Assembly: GCA_965262595.1 (NCBI GenBank)
Contig: OZ253548.1
Span: 2,852,001-2,916,000 of the forward strand
Source: CATQHB01 sp965262595
GTDB taxonomy: Bacteria > Chloroflexota > Dehalococcoidia > Lucifugimonadales > UBA3495
Reading direction: 5' to 3'
Length of the DNA stretch: 64,000 bases
Under the pieces are notes generated by a model that saw nothing but the letters and a program-made list of their open reading frames with translations, did no database searches and was not told where the DNA came from. The position numbers and the translations under genes are program-made. Shown in pieces: positions 8,429 through 17,917 of this stretch (positions within the stretch are counted from its first letter, which is position 1; each line of letters opens with the position of its first letter).

Positions 8429-9187
8429 CTACCTTGATACCAGCGACCCGTCGTCCATTTCCACCGTTCTGCTGCACATTTCGGCCAGCACCAGGTCATG
8501 GGTGGCGGTTATCACGGTGACGCCCCGCTCCCGGGCAATGTCGCGGAGGATGGCGGCGATGGAGACGCCGGTGGCGCTATCCAGCTCTCCGGTGGGTTCG
8601 TCGGCAAACAATACTGCCGGGCCGGTCACCAGGGCGCGGGCGATGGCTACCCGCTGTTGTTCGCCGCCGGAAAGCTCGTAGGGGCGATGACTCATCCGGG
8701 AACCCAAACCTACCAGTTCCAGCGATTCCGCCGCTCGCTGCCGCCGTTCTCGCCAGGACGTTCCGACAATGTGCAAGGGCAGTTCCACGTTCTCGTAGGC
8801 CGACAGCAAGGGTATCAGTCCAAAGGATTGGAACACGAAACTGATCCTGGTACGGCGCAATTCCACCAGTTGAGACTCGGAAAACCCGGCCAGGTTTCGG
8901 CCCTCAATGGTCACTACGCCGGAAGTGGGCCGGTCCAGTCCGGCCAGCAGGTTGAGCATGGTGGTCTTGCCCGAACCGGAGCGGCCCATTACCGCCAGAA
9001 ACTCGCCGGGGTAAATGTCCAGGTCAACCCCGTTGACCGCGGTTACCGCTTGCTCACCGGAGCCAAACACCCGGGTGAGGGCCTGAGTGGATATAATCGC
9101 CGGCCCGGAGGGAGCTGCCGACCGTGCGTTTAGGCCCGCCCGGTTGCCTGCCGGGTTACTGCCGTAAGTTAACCGGGACGCTGCCAT
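8429..9187 (-). CDS. ABC transporter ATP-binding protein (MacB/LolD type)
   Basis: A 252-residue cytosolic ATPase of the MacB/LolD/FtsE family, which powers FtsX-type permeases. Visible are Walker A GRSGSGKTT (residues 68-76), the Q-loop in FVFQSFGLIPLLSAYENVELP (typical of this subfamily), signature LSGGEQQRVAIARAL, Walker B VLFADEPTGELDS and the switch His in TATHD. The first 30 residues are a non-conserved extension. It is the last gene of a four-gene minus-strand set (two permeases, two ATPases), so it very likely works with one or both of the giant permeases upstream. A 16-bp triplicated repeat separates it from the second ATPase. The substrate is unknown; relatives move lipoproteins, macrolides or peptides, or act in mechanotransmission. 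Confidence 0.92.
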   Translation of the reverse strand: MAASRLTYGSNPAGNRAGLNARSAAPSGPAIISTQALTRVFGSGEQAVTAVNGVDLDIYPGEFLAVMGRSGSGKTTMLNLLAGLDRPTSGVVTIEGRNLAGFSESQLVELRRTRISFVFQSFGLIPLLSAYENVELPLHIVGTSWRERRQRAAESLELVGLGSRMSHRPYELSGGEQQRVAIARALVTGPAVLFADEPTGELDSATGVSIAAILRDIARERGVTVITATHDLVLAEMCSRTVEMDDGSLVSR

Positions 9188-9210
9188 AATTCTCCTATCG
9201 TCTTAGAGTC

Positions 9211-9258
9211 CGGCCCTCATGGAATCCGGCCCTCATGGAATCCGGCCCTCATGGAATC
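9211..9258. repeat. 16-bp tandem repeat, three copies
   Basis: Three exact copies of CGGCCCTCATGGAATC between the two ABC ATPase genes, just upstream of the 8429-9187 gene. It is non-coding and its period is not a codon multiple. Confidence 0.85.
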
Positions 9259-9311
9259 CGGCGGCTGAACTCTTCTAGCCGGAACCGGATGGGCGGAATT
9301 AGCCTACTCGC

Positions 9312-10433
9312 CTACTCGCCTGCCTGGCTCTCCGGCGCGGCGGGACGGCGGAATTGTTCATGTTGTTCATTCAGGGAACCGGGGTCGGAGCCGGAACCGG
9401 AATCGGCATCAGCAATAGCGCCGCTGGGCGGGAGCGGCCGGCCTTCGGTAAGTTGGCCGTCGGTCTGGCCCGCCGGGTTTGCTGGCTTAATTGTAATCTG
9501 GTCGCCTTCCAACTCCGCGGCAGCCAGCCCGGAGAGACCGTTGCGCCGCAATTCCGCCACATATTCCCGGGGAAGCTGGAGCCGTCCGACCCGGTCCACT
9601 ACCAGGTATTCCTGCTGCACCGTGTCCCCCGTCCGGCGGAAGGTTGACTGCAAAAAACTCTCCGAGCTGATACGCCCGTCCCGGATGTGGACCACCCGGT
9701 TGACGTATTCGGCCACACCGGGATAGTGGGTGACCACCACCACGGTCACGCCAAAAGCCCGGTTCATTTCGCGCAGCAGATTGAAGATTTCCCCGGCCAT
9801 TTGGCTGTCCAGTTCTCCGGTGGGTTCATCGGCCAGCAACAAGGGGGGCCGGTTGGCCAGGCCTACGGCGATGGCTACCCGCTGCTGCTCTCCGCCGGAA
9901 AGCTGCGATGGAAAGCGGCGAGCCTTATCCTCGATTCTCAGCGCGGCCATCAACTCCTCGCTTCTTTCCCGGCGGCGGGATCGACTTACCCGAGCGATGG
10001 CCATCGGCAGCTCGATGTTGTCGCGGACGTTGAGGTAGGGCACCAGATTTCGGGAGGTAGCCTGCCAAACGAAACCCACGTCCTGGCGTCGGTAAAGCAC
10101 CAGTTCCCGGTCGGAGATATTGAGCAAATCCCGGTCGCCCACCCGCACCTGGCCGGCGGAGGGACGTTCCAACCCGGCAAGAATATTGAGCAGGGTGGTC
10201 TTGCCGCTGCCACTGGCCCCGACAATGGCCATCAGCTCCCCCCGGTCGATTTCCAGGTCAACGCCGCGTAAGGCTACCACCTCCAGGTCGGCCGGCTTGA
10301 AAATCTTGAAAAGGTCGCTGCACTCCACATAAGGGCTGGCCGCTCCGTCCGCCGGGGGTGTCTGGACCGTCTGGACGGGATTAGCTGCCATGCTGCTCAT
10401 CGAAAACTCTGAACCCTGCGCCTCTCTCACCAT
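9312..10433 (-). CDS. ABC transporter ATP-binding protein with C-terminal AbrB-like segment
   Basis: A 373-residue MacB/LolD-family ATPase, about 120 residues longer than usual. The ATPase core is complete: Walker A GASGSGKTT, Q-loop FVWQATSRNLVPYLNV, signature LSGGEQQRVAI, Walker B LLLADEPTGELDS and the switch His in VVTHY. After the core, a segment at about residues 275-315 (EYLVVDRVGRLQLPREYVAEL, then LEGDQITIKPA) resembles the swapped-hairpin AbrB/SpoVT fold. It is followed by a disordered Gly/Ser/Asp/Glu tail. AbrB domains usually bind DNA or form dimers, so here it may be a dimerisation or regulatory module; that is inference from pattern only. The gene lies just downstream of the two giant permeases and should form a complex with them. 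Confidence 0.88.
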   Translation of the reverse strand: MVREAQGSEFSMSSMAANPVQTVQTPPADGAASPYVECSDLFKIFKPADLEVVALRGVDLEIDRGELMAIVGASGSGKTTLLNILAGLERPSAGQVRVGDRDLLNISDRELVLYRRQDVGFVWQATSRNLVPYLNVRDNIELPMAIARVSRSRRRERSEELMAALRIEDKARRFPSQLSGGEQQRVAIAVGLANRPPLLLADEPTGELDSQMAGEIFNLLREMNRAFGVTVVVVTHYPGVAEYVNRVVHIRDGRISSESFLQSTFRRTGDTVQQEYLVVDRVGRLQLPREYVAELRRNGLSGLAAAELEGDQITIKPANPAGQTDGQLTEGRPLPPSGAIADADSGSGSDPGSLNEQHEQFRRPAAPESQAGE

Positions 10434-10522
10434 TTACGTCAATCCTGTACCGCAGTCCGGTCTAAATTAGCTATCCGGTTTGCCTTTCCGGTTTCTCTCT
10501 TCTTGCCGGCCCGGCCAATATT

Positions 10523-13500
10523 CTATCCGGCTTCCCCGGCCCGGAGCACTTGCTGCACTTCCAGCCGAGCAGTGAACCAGGCCAGCCACACCACGTTGCC
10601 CACCGCTACCACGGCCAGCACCAGATAGGCAGCCAGCAGGGTAAGCCAATTGGTTTGGAGCGCCATCGGCGGCGTCACCCGCACACCGCCCTCCGCTACT
10701 TCCAGCACCGGCAGGATGGCGGAACCGATTTGCTGGCCGGCCCAGGTGCCCAGGGCGACCCCGCAGACCATCACCAGCAGCAGATTAAACCATACCATAC
10801 CATTAAGCTGCCCGGCGGAAGAACCAAGGGTGCGGAGCAGGGCAAACTCGGTGCGCCGCTCGCCGGTGTCAATGTAGGAGAACAGTATCACACCGGAAGC
10901 GCTGGCCAACGCCAACGCCAAGAACATCAGGGCGAGCAATCCGCTCCAACTGGCGTTGGCCAGGGGTTGCCCGACTCGCAGCCGGATTTCATCCTCGGCC
11001 AGAAGGGATTCATCAATCCGGAGACCACGTTCTTCCAGCGCCGCGGTAATCAGAGATTCGGCCCGGTAAGGGTCGTCGGCGCCTACCCAGACCTCGTTGG
11101 GTCCGGCGCCCAGCCGGCGTCCGTGGAGGTGGGCCCGGCGGTTAAAGGTTTCCAGGTCCAGTACCACAAAGGCCTGATCCCGGGGGTCAAGGGTGGGAAA
11201 GTAGTCGGCCACCGCCGCAATCCGCACCGGAAATGCAAAGCTGGAAACGCTCAGTGTCATAACATCGCCCGATTCGGCGTTGGCAATGTCTAGAACTTCC
11301 GGGGATACAATGACGGGAACCGGTTCCCCCGCCGGCCCCGGACGAATGCCCCGTAAGCCCACGCCACCGGGCGCCCAGCTAAAGGCAACCGAACGTCTCC
11401 CCTCGGCTCGTCCCACGGCCGCGCTGGATTCCAAGGCATAAAGGCCGGGACGGGTGTAGTCCTCTATAACTTGCCAGCCTTCCAGGGTTTGGAAGTCGGC
11501 CACCACTTGCTCACCGCCGGGGGTCTCGGCGGTCAACTCGTCCAGGAATAAAATACCCGGTTCGTTAATGCCAACCCGGCTGGCTACCTGTAGATTCAAC
11601 AGGGTAAAGGGAGGACTCAATTCCGGCGGTTCGTAGTCTTGTCTGCGACTGGGCACGGGAACAAGTTCGCCGGATAGCCGCTGCCATCCCCTGGCCTCCG
11701 GTTCTCCCAAAAGGGAGTCGAAATGATAGCCCCGGGCATCCCGCAGCCGGGCCTGGAGGGTTGATCGGGCGCCGGGACGCCCCGGATTGACCCAAATCGC
11801 CAGCATCGTAGCGTCCCGGGGCAACTCTATACCATCCCCGACGTTCCCGACGTTCCCGCTATTTCCGGCTCCTGATACGCCAACTGCGCCGTTCGAGGCC
11901 GGATTCAGCGCGGCGGCAAGTTGGCTCAGGGATTGGCCGCCGGCGAAATCGGAGCGAAACCAGGCGGCCTGGTCGATCTTATCCGAGTCCACTGCCAACA
12001 AGGAAAGACGCGTACCGCTGAATCCCTGGGTAAGCAAACTGCCGCTGCCCCGAAATGCCTCGGCAACATTGAGCGCCGTCCCCGACGCTGCGGCCCCCGA
12101 TGCCGACTTCGATGCCGACTTCGATGCCGACTTCGATGCCGACTTCGATGCCGACTTCGATGCCGACTTCGATGCCGACTTCGATGCCGACTTCGATGCC
12201 GACTTCGATGCCGAACCCGATGCCGATGCCGATTCCAGAGTATCCAGGTCAAAGGAGGCGACGGGAAATCGGTCGCCGCTGTGCTCGACCCGCAGGTCGG
12301 CTCCCACTTCGTAACGGGCTCGTTCCTCCTGGCTGCGTTCCAGGGTGGAACTGAAGGCGCTGCCAATGACGCCCAGCGCCGTGGCCAGCATCAACAATAC
12401 TACCAGGCTGGCGGGAGCAATGGGGTCGCGGCCGACTCGACGCAAGCCCTGTACCAGCCACACCGGCCCCAACGGCTCTGCAATCCGGGCTACCAGGGCA
12501 ACCAGCAGCGGAAATAGACGCAGCACGATTAGCCCTATCGCCAGCAGCCCCAGCGCCGGCCCCAGCAGCAGGGTGAAGTCTATCTCCAGCTCCCCCGACC
12601 CTACCGGTCGAAGCAGAAAGGTGTCGCGGCTCCGTATTTGCCACCAAATCAGACCGATGAAGGCCAGCAGCAGAAAGTCCAGGTAGTAACGGTGGAACAG
12701 CGGAGCGCGGGGCGGACGGGCGCCGGTCTGCCGAAACTCCACGATTCCCTGCCGGGCTGCGGCCAGGGTGGACAGGGTAAGGACGATTACCGACAAGAGG
12801 GCGCCGCCCGCCCCCAGCAACAGGGCGCGGTACGACAGGGCTATAAGGGCGCGGTTCGCCTCAATGTCAAAGAAGAAAGAGCCGAGAATGCCCGCCGCCG
12901 GTGGAGCCAGGAATGCTCCGATTATAACCGCCGGAATTGCCAACAGCAGGCCCTCTACCAACACCATCAAGCCTACTTGCAAGGTGGTGGCGCCCCGGCT
13001 CTTGAGCATCGCGATTTCGGCGCTGCGGGAACGGATGGTCAGCCCCGATACCAGGGCCAGGTAATAAGCCAGAATGCCGGTAACCAGAAAGACCATCAGG
13101 AAAAGGGGAATGCGGGACAAGAGGAGCAGCTCCGAATAGCGGTCCAATAGCCGTTCCAGCTTGATGCCGACCGAAGAATTATCCAGGTTGGCGTAAATGT
13201 CATTCCGGGCGCCGCGGACCGAAGCCTTGATGGAATCAACATCACCGGCACGGACACTCTGCCGGTCCAGGTCAAAAATCCAGGTTACATTGGAGTAAAT
13301 GCCTGGGTAGGTATTGGCTATCTGCTCCAGGATGGTCGCCTCGGACGTAAAAAGTGGAACCGTGGCCCACTGCCCGTTGTGATGGCTGAAATTGTGGTCT
13401 CGACCGTACCAGAAGTCGTCGTCGGGATCCACCCGGCGAAACAGGCCTACAATCCGCACCCGGCTGGTTTGCTGATGCAAGACCGAGGTGGCCGGAATTA

Positions 13501-14086
13501 TATCCATTTCTTCGCCCACCTTCAGGTCAACCAGTTCAGCCCCGGCTACCTCAATCGCCGCTTCCAGTACTGGGCCGGAGCCGTCCGTTCCGCCGGGAAT
13601 GTCGGGAGATTCGCCGGGCCAGTGTCCCTCGACCAATTCGCTGCGGCCTTCCTCCAATATGCCGGTCAGGAATTGGACTCGGCCCCGCGGCCGGGCGTCC
13701 TGGGGCAAGTCGAATCGGGGATCGCCGACAAAGAAAAAGGTGGCGGTTTCCAGCAGACGGGCTTCTCCCTCCAGATAGGGGCTAAAGGGAGGAGTTATCC
13801 TCCGCTCCACAAAGTCTATCCCGGACTGATAGACGGAAGTTCGGCGAGAGGCAATGGAAGATTCCTCCAGATTTTGGTAAATACGGACCCAGAAGTTGAC
13901 CTCGTCGGCGTCGGCATCCTGCAGGGTGCGGCGCAGCGCGGCCTCGGCCAGCAGGTCGGAAAAGACGACGCTGCCGGAGAGAATGGCTACCGACAGGACG
14001 ATGCCCAGGAACAGCACCAATTCCAGCCGCCAAGCCGCCGCAATCCGGCGCCGGGCCATAATGTATGCCAGTTGCAGAAAGGACAT
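10523..14086 (-). CDS. Giant FtsX-like ABC transporter permease with KSAS repeat
   Basis: A 1187-residue membrane protein with two FtsX/MacB-type permease halves. The N-terminal helix (LVLFLGIVLSVAILSGSVVF) is followed by a large extracytoplasmic domain, then a multi-helix block around residues 310-480, a second block to about 590, another soluble domain of about 400 residues and a final three-helix FtsX block ending in the cytosolic tail. This matches the large DUF-like two-domain FtsX permeases of Chloroflexota and Actinomycetota. At about residues 627-663 it contains a tandem Lys-Ser-Ala-Ser repeat encoded by a 12-bp minisatellite. It lies between a second permease and two ATPases on the same strand. 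The likely role is transport of, or mechanical action on, an envelope substrate; the substrate is unknown. Confidence 0.88.
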   Translation of the reverse strand: MSFLQLAYIMARRRIAAAWRLELVLFLGIVLSVAILSGSVVFSDLLAEAALRRTLQDADADEVNFWVRIYQNLEESSIASRRTSVYQSGIDFVERRITPPFSPYLEGEARLLETATFFFVGDPRFDLPQDARPRGRVQFLTGILEEGRSELVEGHWPGESPDIPGGTDGSGPVLEAAIEVAGAELVDLKVGEEMDIIPATSVLHQQTSRVRIVGLFRRVDPDDDFWYGRDHNFSHHNGQWATVPLFTSEATILEQIANTYPGIYSNVTWIFDLDRQSVRAGDVDSIKASVRGARNDIYANLDNSSVGIKLERLLDRYSELLLLSRIPLFLMVFLVTGILAYYLALVSGLTIRSRSAEIAMLKSRGATTLQVGLMVLVEGLLLAIPAVIIGAFLAPPAAGILGSFFFDIEANRALIALSYRALLLGAGGALLSVIVLTLSTLAAARQGIVEFRQTGARPPRAPLFHRYYLDFLLLAFIGLIWWQIRSRDTFLLRPVGSGELEIDFTLLLGPALGLLAIGLIVLRLFPLLVALVARIAEPLGPVWLVQGLRRVGRDPIAPASLVVLLMLATALGVIGSAFSSTLERSQEERARYEVGADLRVEHSGDRFPVASFDLDTLESASASGSASKSASKSASKSASKSASKSASKSASKSASKSASKSASGAAASGTALNVAEAFRGSGSLLTQGFSGTRLSLLAVDSDKIDQAAWFRSDFAGGQSLSQLAAALNPASNGAVGVSGAGNSGNVGNVGDGIELPRDATMLAIWVNPGRPGARSTLQARLRDARGYHFDSLLGEPEARGWQRLSGELVPVPSRRQDYEPPELSPPFTLLNLQVASRVGINEPGILFLDELTAETPGGEQVVADFQTLEGWQVIEDYTRPGLYALESSAAVGRAEGRRSVAFSWAPGGVGLRGIRPGPAGEPVPVIVSPEVLDIANAESGDVMTLSVSSFAFPVRIAAVADYFPTLDPRDQAFVVLDLETFNRRAHLHGRRLGAGPNEVWVGADDPYRAESLITAALEERGLRIDESLLAEDEIRLRVGQPLANASWSGLLALMFLALALASASGVILFSYIDTGERRTEFALLRTLGSSAGQLNGMVWFNLLLVMVCGVALGTWAGQQIGSAILPVLEVAEGGVRVTPPMALQTNWLTLLAAYLVLAVVAVGNVVWLAWFTARLEVQQVLRAGEAG
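12099..12218. repeat. 12-bp minisatellite inside permease gene
   Basis: Nine exact copies of GATGCCGACTTC (12099-12206) plus a variant unit to 12218. On the coding (minus) strand each unit adds Lys-Ser-Ala-Ser. Because the period is four codons, copy-number change would alter length without breaking the frame. Confidence 0.95.
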
Positions 14087-14173
14087 TCTTCCTCAGTTCA
14101 GTTAGCCCGCCGGGAATATGCCGGGAATATGCCGGGAGCTTTCGGTTTACTTGCTCTCCGGTTCTCTATTCCC

Positions 14174-17100
14174 CTATTCGCCAGTCCGCAGTATATCAGA
14201 GGGCCGCAGCCGGTCGGCTGCCAGGGCCGCCAGAACAATCGCCACCAAAGCCGCCGCCGCCAGGTTCAAAATCACCAGACCGATCAGCCATTCCTGAACC
14301 GTCAGCAACATCGGAGGAATTACCGGGCCTCCCCGGGGCGTCTGGCTCAGGAAGCCCAAGGCCCACCGGCTCAGGAAGGAACCGATAATCGCCCCGGTAA
14401 CCAGGCCCACCACTACCACCAGCAACCTTTCCAGCGCCAGGATTCCGATAATCTGCCACCGGAAAAAGCCCAGGGCGCGGGCCACGGTCAAATCCACCCG
14501 CGCGGAGCGGATGGCGATTACCGCGTGGGCGCCCAGGGCCAGCAACACCGCGATGGTCAGGGCGCCCAGACTCAACAGCGTTAATCCGTTCCAGCCGCCG
14601 CCGGCCAGCGGGTCTCGCTCTGCCCGGTCCACCAGGGCAGCCCGGTCTCGGATATTGGCGGAGATGGAAGTTGCCTCCCGCACTGAACGGATGGCCGCTT
14701 CCCGGTCGGCTCCCTCTTCCAGGCCCAGCCAATATTCCCGGGGAGCCTGCCGCATTCCCCCGGGCGTGCGTCTGGTGTAGGCCGCCAGGGTATCCACGGA
14801 CACTACCACGAAGGGCCGGCGAGACAACTGCATTGTTGGGAAGTAGCCGGCGGTATCCTGAACCAGTATCGGAACTTGCTCCGTGCCGGTATCCAGGCGC
14901 ACCGTTTGGCCGGGAGCGAAACCGGGGCCGCCAATGGCCGGCAGGGGAAAGGGGCCGGGCGGTATCAACAGTCCTCGCGGGGTTTGCAGAATCGGGTCTT
15001 CCCAGGAGAATAACAGTCCCTTGCCGCCGTTGCGCCCTGCCTCACTGCTAGCCTCTATGACATCGGCAACTTTGCCGTCATGGGGAAGAGTGACCCAACG
15101 GCCCGGATTCTCAAAGTCCTCAATGACCAGGCCATCCTCACTTCCGCTTCCCGCAGGCCCGGGCTTGGCCGTAATATCGTCCAGGTGGATGGCGCCAGGG
15201 GGCATCCGGTACAGCGACTTGCCCACGAAATAGAGCGATACTACGCTGAAAGGCAAGTCCAGCCAAGGCTGCTCCAGGGGCAGCGGCGCTTCGAAATAGA
15301 TCCACTCCGCCTCTCTGCCGGAACCCTGACCCGGTGTAACGCTGCCGGGGACGCTGCTGGGGACGCCGCCACTCAAGCCGCCGCTGTCCAGTTGAATTGT
15401 CCCTAAATCCAGATTAACGTAGCTGCCGTCGGCATCGGAAACGCGCAGCCACAAACGCATGGTCTGCTGCACAATACTGTCGCCCAGGGCGTCGATGTTG
15501 ACCCAGACGCCCACGCTCTCGGCGTCTGCCGGGATTGGTACGCCGGAAGCCCGGCTGCCGCTCAGGTCGGGAAGCCGGGATTGGCTGCGCCGCAGGGGAG
15601 TCAACAAATCGGTCAAGTCTTTGCCGGAGGTCGTAAAGTCGTTCCGGAACCAGGCAACTTTCGGGAAGGACACCGGGTCAACCGCAAACAGGGTGGCGGA
15701 AGAGCCGGGTGAAACGTCCAACAAAGTTACCGATTCCCGCCCGATCAGGCTGAGCGCTTCGACTGCCGGTATGCCTCGCAGATTGCGCTGCGTTTCTCCG
15801 GTGGGTGCGATGACGTTAACCACCAGGTCGCCGCCGGCGCGGTACAGGGCCTGCTCTCGCTGGCTGCGCGACAGGGTTGACTGGAAGGATGCGCCAAATA
15901 TGCCCAGGGCGGCGGCCAGCATAACCATTACGGTCAGCGAGCCGTAGGGCAGCGGGTCGCGGGCCACCCGGGACAGCGCAAAGGACACCCAGGCCACCGA
16001 CATCCGGCGGGCCACCCAGCCGAATAGCCGGACCAGCACCGGCAGCAGCCGCAAGACCAGAAAGGACACCACCAACAGGATCAGGGCCGGAGCCAGCAGC
16101 AAGCTGGTTTCGACCTGCACTTGCCGGCCAACCAGGGTCTGTTCCACAAACCCGCCGCGGCTTTCCACCTGCCACCAGACCACGGCCAGCAGCGCAATGA
16201 CCAGCAGGTCAATGTAATACCGTTGCAGGTAGGGCACCGTCGGCGGCCGGGCGCGCTCCCGCAGAAAATCCAGCAACCCCCGCCGGGCCAGACCGGCGCC
16301 GGAGGCCAGCAAGACCGCCAGACTCAGCAGGCCGCCCGCCGCGCCCATAATGAACATATCCGGCGCCAGACCCACGACAAGCGCATCGCTGCCTCCCAGT
16401 GGGTTAATGGTGTCAAACAGCACGTAACGGAAGATCAGCAGGGCCAGAAAGGGGCCGAGGATAGTAGCCGCCACAACGATCAGGGCATCGCCCAGGGTAA
16501 CAACGCCGCCAACCTGGAGCATACCGGCGCCCCGGCTTCGGAGCAGGCCGGCCTCGTTGCCGCGGGTGCGGGCCAGCAGGCCGGTAACCAGCGCCAGGAA
16601 GTAGAGAATTACTAATACAACCAGGGATATGAACAGGTATATGGGCACTTGCGCCAGGGTCAGGGAGCGCTGGTAGGAAGCCAACAGCCCGGTGTCTCGG
16701 CTGTTCTCCAGGCGGGTCAGCGTTAATGACCGGGGCACCCGCTTGTTAATGTCGGTCTCCAGTCCGTCGAACGCATCTCGGGTAGGCTGCACCAGCCCCG
16801 CGTTCAAGACATCGGTATCCAGATACAGGTACCAGCCGTAGTCACCAACCAGGGTAGGATAACGGGAGCCCAGACCGTCGAAATAAGCGGGTTCAGGGAC
16901 GTACAGAGGCATCAGGAGAACGTCGCCGACCTCCTGAGGGGAGAAATAGGACGGGAACCCCATCCAGTATTCTTCGTCCGGGTCTATTGGCTCAACTATT
17001 CCCACCACGGTAATCTTGATTTGCTCAAATTGGTCGGTGCGATAGGGTAGGATGACGGCTTCGGAGCCAACCTCCCAGAACATTACCGAGGCGGTTCTCT

Positions 17101-17602
17101 CCCCGACCGCCACTTCCAGAGCCAGGCGGCCATCGTCCTCCTGCGGCTCGTTCACCGGCCAGCGGCCGTCAAGAATACGGCAGTGTTCTTCAAATTCGGT
17201 AAGAAAGAAGGGACGACCGCTAGGAGCGCCCAGCAGTTGAGAGGGTTCAAAGGGTTCTCGAACCAGGGCCAAATTGGGTTGGGCCCGGCCAAAACGCTGA
17301 ACGTCCCGCAGCATGAACCCCAGGCGGTCAACGGCGATTTCTTCCACGATGGCCCGCAGATTCTGGTAGTCCGCCGGGCCCAGGGGCCGGTTTTGGGCGA
17401 CAATGTGGGTGTTGAGACTAACCTGCTGAACCGAGGCCAGGCTGTGGCGCAGTCCCCCTTCGGCCAGGGCGCGGGTGTAGATGACCCCGAGGGAAATAAA
17501 GGTTACTGCCGCCAAGACGCCAAACCCGGTTATCGCCAGCAGTACCCACGATGACGACAGGCGCCGGAGAAGCAGCCAGAACGATACCCCTATCCAGTTC
17601 AT
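14174..17602 (-). CDS. Giant FtsX-like ABC transporter permease
   Basis: A 1142-residue paralogue of the downstream permease with the same layout: an N-terminal membrane anchor (LLAITGFGVLAAVTFISLGVIY), a roughly 280-residue extracytoplasmic domain, an FtsX helix block (VPIYLFISLVVLVILYFLALV onward), a second helix block, a second large soluble domain, and a C-terminal three-helix FtsX block with the helix LLSLGALTIAVLLALGAHAV. It ends in the typical short cytosolic tail RPSDILRTGE. It is the first gene of the permease-permease-ATPase-ATPase set. The two permeases probably form a heterodimer served by the two ATPases; that pairing is inference from gene order. No clear ribosome binding site was noted upstream. 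Confidence 0.88.
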   Translation of the reverse strand: MNWIGVSFWLLLRRLSSSWVLLAITGFGVLAAVTFISLGVIYTRALAEGGLRHSLASVQQVSLNTHIVAQNRPLGPADYQNLRAIVEEIAVDRLGFMLRDVQRFGRAQPNLALVREPFEPSQLLGAPSGRPFFLTEFEEHCRILDGRWPVNEPQEDDGRLALEVAVGERTASVMFWEVGSEAVILPYRTDQFEQIKITVVGIVEPIDPDEEYWMGFPSYFSPQEVGDVLLMPLYVPEPAYFDGLGSRYPTLVGDYGWYLYLDTDVLNAGLVQPTRDAFDGLETDINKRVPRSLTLTRLENSRDTGLLASYQRSLTLAQVPIYLFISLVVLVILYFLALVTGLLARTRGNEAGLLRSRGAGMLQVGGVVTLGDALIVVAATILGPFLALLIFRYVLFDTINPLGGSDALVVGLAPDMFIMGAAGGLLSLAVLLASGAGLARRGLLDFLRERARPPTVPYLQRYYIDLLVIALLAVVWWQVESRGGFVEQTLVGRQVQVETSLLLAPALILLVVSFLVLRLLPVLVRLFGWVARRMSVAWVSFALSRVARDPLPYGSLTVMVMLAAALGIFGASFQSTLSRSQREQALYRAGGDLVVNVIAPTGETQRNLRGIPAVEALSLIGRESVTLLDVSPGSSATLFAVDPVSFPKVAWFRNDFTTSGKDLTDLLTPLRRSQSRLPDLSGSRASGVPIPADAESVGVWVNIDALGDSIVQQTMRLWLRVSDADGSYVNLDLGTIQLDSGGLSGGVPSSVPGSVTPGQGSGREAEWIYFEAPLPLEQPWLDLPFSVVSLYFVGKSLYRMPPGAIHLDDITAKPGPAGSGSEDGLVIEDFENPGRWVTLPHDGKVADVIEASSEAGRNGGKGLLFSWEDPILQTPRGLLIPPGPFPLPAIGGPGFAPGQTVRLDTGTEQVPILVQDTAGYFPTMQLSRRPFVVVSVDTLAAYTRRTPGGMRQAPREYWLGLEEGADREAAIRSVREATSISANIRDRAALVDRAERDPLAGGGWNGLTLLSLGALTIAVLLALGAHAVIAIRSARVDLTVARALGFFRWQIIGILALERLLVVVVGLVTGAIIGSFLSRWALGFLSQTPRGGPVIPPMLLTVQEWLIGLVILNLAAAALVAIVLAALAADRLRPSDILRTGE

Positions 17603-17917
17603 CGCTTACCTATTTCACCCAGCCGCAGGTTGCCCGGAATGTACTCCTGAATGTACGCCGCTACAATACCACCAACGGGCCTTGTTCGTATATCCTGCCG
17701 CCGCCGCCGCCGCCACGCCGCCACGTCGCCACGTCGCCACGCCGCCACGTCGCCACGTCGCCACGTCGCCACGTCGCCACGTCGCCACGTCGGTGGACGG
17801 CTGATTCGGCTCCGGCAGTCTTTGAAGTGGCCAGGGGCAGGACAGGGGGGTCCGGAACGTCCGGGTGAGCCGCGCCGGAGGCGATAGGAGCAAATTTAGG
17901 GCTTAGACCTGAAGCAA
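17603..17917. other. Intergenic region dominated by an 8-bp repeat
   Basis: Upstream spacer of the permease operon. Open frames on every strand across 17615-17890 are produced by the repeat and are not genes. Outside the array nothing recognisable is seen. Confidence 0.6.
17713..17792. repeat. 8-bp tandem repeat, ten copies
   Basis: Ten units of CCACGTCG (two read CCACGCCG). It lies about 110 bp upstream of the first permease gene. The period is not a codon multiple, consistent with its non-coding position. Confidence 0.92.

Noticed and set aside
13379..14584. A 401-codon plus-strand frame antisense to the permease genes
   Set aside because: Gln/Gly/Arg-rich shadow of the permease coding sequence; it spans two real genes and their spacer.
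17713..17792. Possible CRISPR array
   Set aside because: The units are 8 bp, contiguous and without spacers. No CRISPR-like repeat-spacer pattern or cas gene was found anywhere in the window.
17615..17893. Arg/His/Pro-rich open frames on both strands
   Set aside because: Created entirely by the 8-bp tandem repeat.
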